From assembly GCF_037392515.1 (NCBI RefSeq), contig NC_090291.1:20500001-20564000 (forward strand): a DNA stretch of 64,000 nt, read 5' to 3'. Source of the stretch: Haliotis asinina. Taxonomy: Eukaryota > Mollusca > Gastropoda > Lepetellida > Haliotidae. Within the stretch, counting starts at the first letter, position 1. Each line of letters begins with the position of its first letter. The translations under genes were made by a program, and so were the position numbers. Under the pieces are notes generated by a model. It did not search any database. It saw only the letters and a list, made by a program, of their open reading frames with translations, and was not told where the DNA came from. Shown here in pieces: positions 36,001-48,000 of the stretch.

Positions 36001-39000
36001 GTTCTCAACAAGAAATAAAAGAAATACTGACATAATGAATTTCCTTTGTAGTCAGAGAGCCTTTCCAAGAAAAACTTAAGAAGCATTGTGTTGTTATTCA
36101 AATGCTACTTTCCTGTGACTATTAACAAGATGGTCTCAATGCCTGACTGATAAAAACACATCCACTATAACAGTGTGTTACTTCTCACCTGATTGAGTTT
36201 TCCCTGATCACCATACACCATGTTGGGCGGCCAGACAACTTCCACCGCGTTGACAGGAACGCCAGATCATTCTGAGGACAGACAGGAAAATATGATACTA
36301 CCTGAATTAAAAGAACTGTTTTCTAATGTCTAGACTGAAAATGACAACAAACAAATTCAAAAGCAGATTTTGCAGTGAAGCTCATGTAGGGGTTCAATTT
36401 TTTATTTTTAAAAGTCACTTGCAACAGGGTAAGTGACTTTAAGAAAGTAACTTGTGCTGACTATTTTTCCACTTGCCCTGACACAATGTTTGATGCTAAT
36501 GTTTACAGGACTATTTATTGAAGAGCGATAAATTGCAAAGAACGAAATAATAATAAATTATTATTATTGCAAAATGTAATAGCTACATTATGAACAGATA
36601 TGAAATGAAATCCATGTTTATTTGCTGTTTGAAACCATAGGTGGAAATTACCTATCAGTCCACAGACAAGTAAGATACAGGAATTATTTAATTGCCCGAA
36701 ATGAAAACTGACAAGTCACGGGTATTGGGCAATGGGATTTTTTAACTCCTGTCATGGTCCAGAGTACAATATACTAATAAAAAATGCTATGACTGTTGTT
36801 GTTATTGTCATAATGTACCACCTGTAAAGACCCTGGTCAGAGCCAGTGTTCAACCAATGATTGTAACAAGAGGTGTCTAACAGGGTTATGCAATGGCATA
36901 GTGAGTGAGTGAGTGACTTAAGTTTTACGCCGCACTCAGCAATATTCCAGCTATATGGTGGCAGTCTGTAAATAATCGAGTCTGGACCAGACAATCCAGT
37001 GATCAACAACATGAGCATCGATCTGCGCAATTGGGAACCAATGACATGTGTCAACCAAGCCAGCGTGCCTGACCACCCGATCCCGTTAGTCGCCTCTTAC
37101 GACAAGCTGAGTCGCCTTTTATGGCAAGCATGGGTTGCTGAAGGCCTATTCTACCCCGGACTTTCACGGGTCGCAATGGCATAGGATGATGCTCATGATG
37201 GTATTGATCACTGGTTTTGACTATTTACACACCGCTGTCATAGATGTGGAATATTGCGGAGTGCTGTGTATAACATAATACAAATGAACAGCTGAACAGT
37301 TTGAATCAAACATCAAGCGTAAAGAACTGGGGACTTGTGGATCTGGGTCAGGTGAGAGTTACTTCCCTTGTATAACCAGCCATGGTCAACCTACCTTACA
37401 GTCATCCATGACCAGTGAGATGTCTTGAGCCAGGTAAAAGTCAGACAGCTCAAACAAGAGTGGGTAGCAGAGGATAGTCTTGCTGCAAGCTCGGTAAATC
37501 TGGAATACATTCATATTCTGATATGAAACAACAACTGCATCAGAGGTGACAAAATACTTTACCACAAATGTTTCAGATCCCATTATTACCTCTTCATCAG
37601 AAACTCTGGCAAAGATGATGTCAATCCACAAATATCACTCATTCTTGATCAATATGAATATCAAGAATCAAAGTGACTGAACTCAGATTAACTCAGAATA
37701 TTACATCAGCTATGTTCCTGTATATGATTCTGGAAGAAAGCCAGATGAAAAGATGTGATGAATGATGATGACTTTTATAGATCTACATCTTTTGTATTCT
37801 GTGAAAGGTAACATTTCAAGATGTTCTAATACTGTTGTCAAACCAGCCAGAATCTGTCTAAATGTCGCCTTTCACAGAATAAAAGAAGTTATATATCCAT
37901 AAATATTGTCATCATTCTTCATCAACTCAACTTCTAAATTGCCCATCAAAGAGGTTTGAGAATATGGTTCTATCAAACCTAGAAATGTAACCCAGGACTA
38001 AAGGGCAAACTTCAGCCATGCAACTGTGCACAGTGAATTGTTTACATCTTGAAACAAAGTCAAGACAACAGACAACAGATAGTGAGTTACTCCAGACCTC
38101 GACACATCCTACCTTGGATGTACTGAGAACCCCGAAGGGCCGGGATGGCCTTCCAGTCAGGCCCAGTTTCTTGTTAATGCCCAAATACTCATAGGCTTTG
38201 GTCAGTTCTTTCGGCGACCAGATCTGGATAGGCTCTATCTGATGTGGAGTCTGCGTTTGGATGCCATATGTGGCCAGTAGCTGCTGCAACCGTGTGCTCT
38301 CCGCAATGAGGACTATCTGGATAATCAGGTCTGGTGGCGTCCCCTTGAAGGAAAACAAATAGCAGCTGACAATACTCCAAGGACTGGTGACCATATCTCA
38401 CATTCTGATGTATGCTAGTTAGTAGCCACAAATGGTTCCGAATAACCGGAATCCAGGCTTGAAAGAACTGTAAAGTAAACTAAGTCATGTCACTCAAGGG
38501 CTGGTGATAAGAAGCTATTTATTACATTTCTGACAATTTTCGGATGTCATGTAGCTGGAAAGTTGCTGTGGGCTCACAATAAACTGTTCTGAGTAATTTG
38601 TAATTTCAGAGACTGACATCATGAGACACAATGACACAGTATGTATTTATGCAGCACTATAAAATACTGTTGATACCACACACCAAATAGTGAGTGAGTG
38701 AGTGAGTGAGTGAGTGAGTGAGTGAGTGAGTGAGTGAGTGAGTGAGTGAGTGCGTGAGTGAGTGAGTGAGTGAGTGAGTGAGTGAGTGAGTGAGTGAGTG
38801 AGTTGATGTTTACACTGTCTGTAGCAATATCCCAGCAATAGCACAGTGGGGGACACCAGAAATGGACTTCACACACTTAGCCCATGTGGGGATAAAAACT
38901 GGGCCTTTGGCACAAAGAGTGAACACTTCAACCTCCAGACTACCCCATCGCCACACACACAAATTCATATGTTAACTTCGCAAAACAAGATTACTTTGCT

Positions 39001-42000
39001 AATGACAGATACTATCGACTTCTTTGATCTTACCTGAAACTTGGAGTACCTTGCACTAAACTTTGGCCTTTCTAGAGCTGGAAGATATCTCCTGATTGGA
39101 TCTAACTCATTGACATTCAACAGGCCATCAGCTGAAATGGACACATGAGGTGAGGTTCAAACAGAAATGTCACCATTAAAGGGGCACTGATGCGGAGCGA
39201 ATAATGTTTCTCGACAACGGTCTAATTACGAAACCAAACTGCAAATTGGTCAGCGCCCGCTCCCTCGACCGTGACGGACAAAGGGACTGGGCTCCTGTCC
39301 ATATTAGTAGAATTTCTTCGCCTAAACAGTCAGGAGGCCAGATGCCCATCATATGCCATTATTTAAAAATATCCATGGTATTCTTTGTCTCATCGTAACA
39401 AAATATCCCAGCGGTGTAGTTTTTTTCGGATGCTTGGATGGTATAGTGACTGATCCAATTTGATCCTATTTCTGTGTTTTTACCTCGATATTAAATCATG
39501 TTATGTGGAAATAGGATATCTACAGGCACGTAGCAAGCCATTTGTTTCAGTCCGAAAGATTGCAAAGCTTCATATTTAGATAGTGTTGGGTGTTGGTTCA
39601 GCTGTGATAGCAAATATCATATGTAAATTTTGGTAGCTATGGTAGCTACCCTGGTTTATTTTTTATGGTAGTAAAAACACACAGTTGATTTATTTGAATT
39701 CGTAAACTAAAAACGATGACTTTGGTACAGAAATCTGAAAATCGTCTTACGTAAAACAACCAACTTATTACACCTACACCAAGTACACAGCAAATGCCTA
39801 TATGTATTCCTTATGTAACGAAGTTCCGTTGGTATCCTCAAAACAGTTTCGCCCCATAAGTGTTTTCAGACTGCATGCGACACAGAGATTGCATCTTCCT
39901 TGCTGTAACTCGCGTTTGATGGTGTAAACCTACACGTGTTATTTGCCGTCATTCCCTGGATGGTCAGTAAATGAATTTATAACAGGTATAATTAGTAGGA
40001 ACAACACTCAACAAAGGTTCCCATTTGGCAGTTCTGCTGTCTGGAGTAAATACTCAATATCATAAATTAAGGTCTGTAATGGCAAATGTATTGTATGTTA
40101 TGTTATATGTGCATGCAAGTGATGCAAGAGGGTTTATCAGCTGAATTACAAAAACAAACATCGATCAAAGGATTAACCGATAACACACTGATTGATTAAT
40201 TACTTTTATCTTCTACAGTGGATTTGTCAAAAGGCAGTGTGTGTAGATGTACTAATCTATACTGACTACATCCTGTCGTAAAGCGCGAGTGTAAAAACAA
40301 CATCCTCCCTTCAAAGAATTAACCACCCTTGCGTTGATTGATTGATTGCTCATTATTGGTTAACTAAATTACTTAGAATGGCGGACATCATACAATTAGT
40401 TGCCAGGTGTGCTATCTTGGGTGACCAATGAGTGGTTTATCAGGTTTTCACCAATGTGAAAGACACGTTAAAAGATGTATTACTTTTTCGCAAACTAGAC
40501 TGTTGTAAGACACACGACACAGAGCAGGATTATTTACCAGCTGCAGATGAATGGAATATCGTTCTTTTATGTGGATATTGATGGATACATTCTTGAACAA
40601 GGTAGTAGCCTGATATTGTTGCTATAAAATTAGTCTGTTTTGCATTCATTATTTGCAGTTTGTTTTAATTTATTTGTTGTAGCATTCAGCAGAATCTGTA
40701 TGACAGAAAACACACACTAGATCGCGTATGTGTGTGAAATAGGATCCACATTGGCAATCTATCTGTCTATAATTAAACTCTCAATTGCGCATACAGACTG
40801 CGCAGCAGAGGTCACGAACCAGTCACAAAATCTGGGATATCATCCAGGTACTCACGGGAGAAAAACAATAACAAAAGTTTACACCAGTCCACGGAAATTG
40901 CTCCGCATCAGTGCCCCTTTAAAAGCTGATAACTTTACTTTCAGATACTAAAATTCGAATCTCATTTCAAAAAGCAGCCTTCAAAGTAAAGTTTCATCAT
41001 GTCTGACAGTACTTGCTTTCAAGACAAGCCCTAAGCTTATATCAAGGTAGTGATAAACCATACAGTCTGGACCAGTTTCTCTTTGGCTACGTCTGCTGCA
41101 GAGTACGTGTGTCTGTGAAACGTACTAAGAAGCTGTGAGATGAGGTAGACGGCCTGTCCCCACATGAAGATGCCACCAGTTGACCCCTCAGGGCTGGCCA
41201 GTCTCTTCTGACTCCCTGGTTTGCTCTTCTCAAGGTCGATCTTGTCTGCCGGGACATAGTAGTACCGTGGGATCAGCAGCCCTGGGAGGTCACAACATTA
41301 AATCACTACCTTTTCCATGTCAGAACTAGCATATCACCTAAAGTTAACAGCATGATCAAGAGATGCCAAAACTAGTTGTATATTCCAGTTAATACATTTC
41401 AGTGGGAATGAGTGATAACAACACAACCATGACGCAGGTTTTCACTTCAACATTTTTCTCCAAAACATATATCATTGACTACATAGAAATAACATCACTA
41501 TCTCACCATCAGGACTCTCCACTAGCAGTGGCTTCAGCAACTTCTGGTACTTCTCTGCCCCCTCCTTGTCTCCATGGAAGATGCCTATGGTACACAACAC
41601 AGATCATAATATACGTTATGATAACATGTTACAATAACACATCTTACAATAACACATCTCATGATAACACATATTAAAAAAGCACATCTTACAAGAACAA
41701 ACTTCATCATGACATCTTACAATCTTACAATAACACATTCCTTAGGATTCACAAACACACTACATTGAGTTCCAAATTCAGGCAGAATTTTAATGAATTC
41801 ACCCAAGACAATATAATTCATTCTTTCCTCCCATAACAAGAAGAAAACAATGAACTGCTACCACAGACAAGCATGCAAACTTTCTTTTCAGCTTCAGCAG
41901 TTTTGGAGAAATCTTTTCCCTATTTCCACAGTAAGCTGAAAAGTACAGAGCAAGGGCCATAACCCATTTTTCTAAATCATCTAACGTGGTGATCAGAAAT

Positions 42001-45000
42001 ATAATTGTGCAAAACTTAATTCTTTCCTGAACTGGTTTTGTGGAAATGTGTTCCTATTAGAAAGCAGACATACAGACTAAAGGAAGGAAGAAAGGAAGCA
42101 GACGACTCTCCAGCTCCCTTCCAGTTGGGGGATGATAGTACTATCCTCATTGTCATCTGGTCAGTGACTGCCATTATTTATTCCATACAGCAATGGACGC
42201 AATGTTACACAGCCACTGACATAAGGTTTGTTTGTTACAGTTGCATATACTTCCGTTTTATAACATGTATACTTACAGTCAATCATGATAAACAGGTAAA
42301 AGATTGGCCATTCACTCTCAATGCCATCAAAGTTCTGTGAAAAATATAAAATGATTCAGATATTTCTATTCATGTCTTTTTCAACAAATAGTGAATACAT
42401 TGAACAAGGAAGAAAGAAAACAGTAGCCATGTTTAAAAACAGAACAAAACTTCCATGTGCACGTTTAGTGATACATCTGCGGGAATAAACTTTCAGCACC
42501 ACTGGCCCAGGACATATTAAGATGGATGTCTGGACAACATTTTTGACATTATTCAGTTTTCCTAAATTGAAATTATCACGTGTAATACATCAATATACTC
42601 TACACAGAACTCAAAATGTTTACTCCAAACTGATGACTCACTTTGATTTCAGCGGGCCTGTAGTACTTCCTGTTCTTGTCCTCCAACTCTGTCTTGTATC
42701 CATCCCGGAAGAAACGCTTGATCCCATACTTGCCGTTTAGTTTGCGGATCACTTTGTTGACAGTGTTGCGCTTCACAGGTTCCTCGTGTATGGCGAACGC
42801 TGGCCAACACACGGTGGGCAGGAGGGAGGCATCAGTGTTCTAATAACAAAACAATAACCCATAAGGTCTTATGGTGTAGACAGGATTGACTTAGTGATGT
42901 ATTTCCTCAATGCAAGGTTTTAGTTCTGATGCCTGAGCCAGCTGTATTTCAGTTATCATAATATAATGTGTCAGATTACAAGTCTGAAGAAACCTAAGAC
43001 CACAGGAAGGATCATAGTCAATGTGATTTAGAACCTTTTCAGTGGATCCTCGTACACATAAGAAACAGAACTCAACACAATGATCATCATAATCAAAGTG
43101 GTGCAGAATACATATCTCAACTAGGGCTGCAACGATTCACCAAGACCTAGATTCGATCGTTTTCAATTTGAATCTTTATACAAGTAAAAACATCTAGCTT
43201 CATTTAACTATCAGAGTGAAATCCATCATTAACTTGGCATTGTCTACTGACAACAATTCTCATGGAATAATTAGCCCAGCGTCAACCTATCATGTTTCAC
43301 CTTATTTCAGCACCCAAACTGCTTGAGTTGAGTCAAAATTTCGTTTTGGCTGTGTGGAAATAATTTAAATAGGTAATCAAATCTCAAAACAAAAAAGTGA
43401 TAATGGTTATTGAAAATGCAAACTTAATGTCAGATTCAACCGAACCGAATTATTGCAGCCCTGATTTCAGTTAGGTTGGTTAAAGATTGAGATTGACTGG
43501 TTAAACTTACTGACATCGTTGTCATTATATCCCATTTGTGTGGATCATCTGGTCCATCATATAGCTGGAATATTGCTTAGCGATAACGGACAAAACTACC
43601 TCTCTTAAAGCCTCTTCTCATTACAATTATTACAAACAATATCAACAAAAAATGCTTTGTGCACATTTTTGGTCTTCAAAAGTTCATTAAAATCTTTAGG
43701 ATGCATCAGATGTTTTACCTTGGAATTCGATTCTCTTGGAAGAATAGTTTCAAAGATTGTCCTGTTTCTATTATGGGCATCAATGTCTACATAGATGACG
43801 GACCATGCAGCGCCCTGCTCCCCATATACGTTGTTTCCATTCACTGCCTCCAGGGCTGCCTTTGCCATGCCGATTGAGCTGGAAGAGAAGCAGTGACACA
43901 TTGGAGGGTCATGTTCGCAACATTCAGCCCTATAACTAGCATGCATGCTCATGAAGGGATAATGGGGTAGCCTAGGGGTTAAAGTGTTCATTGCTCATGC
44001 TGAACACCTGGGTTTGATTCTCCAGAAAGGTACAGTGCATAAAGCCAATTTCTGGTGTCTCCCGTCATGACAGTAATGTTTTAAGGCAACATAAAACCAC
44101 ATTCTGTCACTCACTCACTCACTCACTCATGAAGCACTGATATTAACTTGGATGTGTCCATGGAGAAACTATATTCACCTTGCATGTATTTCTGTGGAGC
44201 CATTGTTGTATTTGCTGCCTCTCTCCCACATGCCATAGTCAGGAGTTCTGTATGCCCGCTCTACGTAGAACACCATGTTTTGTACAAAGTTCACCTCGTC
44301 TGTTGTGAATATCAGCTAAAACCAGAAACAGCTTGTAGAATGAGGTTGAACAAAACACATCTATTACACTGTGTAATAGAGTATCTTACAGTATAAATGA
44401 AGTATCACACAGTACCTCCCAGTTTCACAGAGTATCAAAGAGTACCCCCGTTTCACAGAGAATCACACAGTACATAATGTATGACACATTATTTTACGGT
44501 GTCAAATTATCCCACAGACTGACATACTCAACATACAGAACGACACCCACATTATGACAGCATTTGCTTCACCTACCTGACACCCTGACGAGATCATCTG
44601 AACGAGGAAGATCAGGTATAAAGCCACAGCGTCTATCTGAAAGCAACACAAGGTTTCAGCATACAGTATCATGTAATCAAGTAACACTAGTCATATCCAA
44701 GATGTTTATTCCCCATTATCAGTAGGATACAATCAGACATAAAACTGACGACTGATGCATAATTGTTGACCTGGGTCAAATATCATAAACAATGTCCATT
44801 TTTTTTTCTCTCTCAAAGGTTTTCTCCTTTGATAACCATCACAGAGACTCTATGTACTCATGATCCATCCTGCCTGGGAAAGCTTAGTTGCTTTGTTTGT
44901 TGTTTAACACCACACTCAACAATATTTCAGCTGTATGGCGGCTGTCTAGACCAGACAATTCAAGGATCAACATCATGGGCATCAATCTACCCAAATCAAC

Positions 45001-48000
45001 ATCACGAGCATCAATCTACCCAAATCAACATCACGAGCATCAATCTACCCAACTGGAATACACTGACATGTGTCAACCAAGTCAGCGAGTCTGACCACCC
45101 GATCCAGTTAGTTCCTCTAACTCATGAATGACCTTCAGTTAGTTCCTCTAACACATGAATGACCTTACATGTAGAACTATAACAGAATGTAAACTTACCT
45201 GTAAGTGTTCATAATCATCATCAGCATAGATAGGATCACCTGTGATGATGTCAAACACGGAATGTAGGGCAAAGACTGGGTTTTGGTTGGATTTGAACTT
45301 CTCTACCTGTGAGAATATATTAGAAGTAGCAGTTGTTGCAGTTGTAGAGACAGAGGTAGTAGCAGTACTAACAACATTGAAAATAGCAGTACTAACAGTG
45401 AAAGTAGCCATTTTAATAATTGCAACAGCAGCAGTAGTAGCAGTAAAGTCATTAAAGAGGCACTGATGCTGAGCAAATAATGTCTCTCGCCAATGGTCTA
45501 ATTACGAAACCAAACTGCAAATTGGTCAGCACCTGCTCCCTCGACCGTGAGGAACAAAGGGACTGGGCTCTGGTCCATATTAGCAGAATTTCTTCACCTG
45601 AACAGTTAGGAGGCCGGATGCCCATCATATGCCATTATTTAAAAATACCAAAATAACACATTAACAAAATATCCCAGCAGTGTAGTTTTTTTTTCGGATG
45701 CTTGGACGGTATAGTGACTGATCCAATATGATCCTATTTCTGTTCTTTTTTACCTCGATTCTAGTATTTAATCATGTTATGTGAAAATATGACGTCTACA
45801 GGCATGTAGCAAGCCATTTGTTTCAGTCCGAAAGATTGCAAAGCTTCATATCTAGATAGTTTTGAGTGTTGGCCCAGCTGTGATAGCAAATATCATATGT
45901 AAATTTTGGTAGCTATGGTAGCTACCCTGGTTTATTATCTATGATAATAAAAACACACAGTTGATTTATTTGAATTTGTAAACTAAAAACAATGACTTTG
46001 CCATTGGTAGAGAAATCTGAAAATTTTCTTACGTAAAAAAACTGATTACACCTATTTACCCAAGTACACAGCAAATACCTGTATGTATTTCTTATGTAAC
46101 GAAGTTCTGTTGGTATCCTCAAAAGAGTTTCGGCCCATAAGTGTTTTCAGGCTGCATGCGACACAGAGATTACATCTTCCTTGCTGTGACTCGCGTCTGA
46201 TGTTGGAAACCTACACATGCTATTTGTCATCATTCTCTTGATGGTCTGTTAATGAATTTATAACAGGTATAATTAGTGATAACACCACTCAGGTTACTCA
46301 ACCAATCATCCCATTTGGCATGTCTCCTGTCTGGAGTAAATACTCAACATTATAAAATAAGGTCTATAGTAGCAAATCTATTGTACGTTATGTAATACGT
46401 GCATGTAAGTGATACAAGAGGGTTTATTAGCTGAGTTACAAACAAACATCGATCAAAGGATTAACCGATAATACACTGATTGATTAATTGCTTCTATCTT
46501 TCACAGCGGATTTGTCAAAAGGAAGTGTGTGTTGATGTACTATTCTAAACTGACTACACCCTGTCGTAGAGTGCGAGTGTGAAAACAACATCCTCCCTTC
46601 AAAGAATTAACCACCCTTGCATTGATTGATTGATTGCTCATTATTGGTTAACTAAATTACTTAGAATGGCAGACATCATACAAATAGTTGCCAGGTGTGC
46701 TATCTTAACACCTGGTTACCAATGAGGGGTCTATCAGGTTTTCACCAATGTGAAAGACGTGAAACGATGTGTTACTTTTTCGCAAATTAGACTGCTGTAC
46801 AAAACACAACACAGAGCAAGATTATTTACCAGCTGCAGATGAATGGAATATCGTTCTTTTATCTGGATATTGATGGATACATTCCTGAACAAGGTAGTAG
46901 CCTGACATTGTTGCTATAAAATTAGTCTGTTTAACATTCATTATTTGCATTTGTTTTAATTTATATGTTTTATCATTCAGCAAAATCTATATGACAGAAA
47001 ACACACACTAGATCACATATGTGTGTGAAATAGGATCCACATTGGCAGTCTGTACAATGTTTAAATTTTACAGTCATGTTAGAAATTATAAGAAAGTACA
47101 GTATGGTTCAAAATTATTGAGAATAGCTAATGCATTTCATATTATTAAACGAGAACAAATCAGATAAAATTGAATGTATTGTGAAAGTGAACTGACCTTT
47201 TCATGTTGTGTAGGTAACAATTTAATATTTTATCAAGTCTCCTTGAGCTTCACGGCACAGTCTAAGACGGGTAGGCATACTTCCTATCAGAGAGGTTAGT
47301 GTCTCGTGAGTTATGCTGTCCCAGTATCGGACCACTTCTCTCTTCATGTCTTCAGTTTTTGTCAACCCCTTTTGATTCACACATTCCTTCATCATCCCCC
47401 AAATGTTCTCAATGGGATTTAAGTCAGGACTATATGCAGGAAATGGTAATGCAGTCACATTTTTCTCCTGAAACCACTGCTTGGCATGTTTTGCGGTGTG
47501 TTTAGGATCATTATCTTGCTGCAAAATCCAGTCATTTCCATAAAACACATGTGCACTTGGAAGGAGAAAATTATCTAATATGTTAATGTAGCGTTGACTT
47601 GTCAGATTTCCCTCAAACACACACAGCGGGGTCGTTCCTAATAAGGATATCCCTCCCCATACATGAAACATTGGGCTGTATTTAGGTCGTCGATACAACG
47701 GTGCTGACGCAGACTTTGTCCATATTTTCACATTATTGGGATATACCCATATTGAGCTTTCATCAGTAAAAATCACATTTTCCCAGTCAAAGTTTTCATG
47801 TGCCAAACACCACTCAACACGCCTGTCTTTATGTTCTTGTTTCATGAGAGGAGAAGGAATTCCAGTCTTTTTCTCCCATCCAAGATCAATCAAATTTCTT
47901 CTAACTGTAGATTTTGATACGACTGTTGATCACCTTTCTATCATTTCATACCTGATGTTGGAGATGCTTGCCCTTTGCTTTTTAGACGCTAAAATTCCCA

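Larger units (their letters stand above)
29102..38343 (-). other. PHKB: PHKB exons 13-18 (residues 475-792)
   Basis: Exon 13 (38343-38113) has [31 protein letters not shown] and [19 protein letters not shown]. Exon 14 (37499-37395) has [20 protein letters not shown]. Exon 15 (36271-36189) has [17 protein letters not shown]. Exon 16 (30276-30186) has [17 protein letters not shown]. Exon 17 (29823-29656) has [11 protein letters not shown], then a short linker. Exon 18 (29377-29102) has [29 protein letters not shown] and [11 protein letters not shown]. The linker coded by exon 17 and early exon 18 is shorter than the vertebrate one and shows no RQSS-type PKA site. Intron 15 (30277-36188) is the largest, at 5.9 kb. 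Confidence 0.92.
39034..45306 (-). other. PHKB: PHKB exons 4-12 (residues 124-474)
   Basis: These exons code for the rest of the GH15-like domain. Exon 4 (45306-45199) has [11 protein letters not shown] and ends DYEHLQ. Exon 5 (44636-44577) gives [11 protein letters not shown]. Exon 6 (44315-44179) has [19 protein letters not shown] and [13 protein letters not shown]. Exon 7 (43878-43719) has [14 protein letters not shown] and [14 protein letters not shown]. Exon 8 (42839-42642) has WPAFAIHEE and [20 protein letters not shown]. Exon 9 is 42334-42277 (EWPIFYLF), exon 10 is 41584-41507, exon 11 is 41281-41126 ([18 protein letters not shown]) and exon 12 is 39131-39034 ([10 protein letters not shown]). 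Phases agree throughout. Confidence 0.92.

Noticed and set aside
38619-38876. Frame coding for THSLTHSL repeats
   Set aside because: Translation of the GAGT microsatellite at a SINE tail; no gene evidence.
43605-43991. 128-codon minus-strand frame as an independent gene
   Set aside because: Its middle is PHKB exon 7 read through both splice sites into intron.
43962-44130. Possible tRNA gene with A- and B-box-like motifs
   Set aside because: Dispersed repeat body and CACT tail show a tRNA-derived SINE; no full cloverleaf is apparent.
44967-45055. 29-bp direct repeats resembling a short CRISPR array
   Set aside because: The repeats are contiguous with no spacers and lie inside a SINE.
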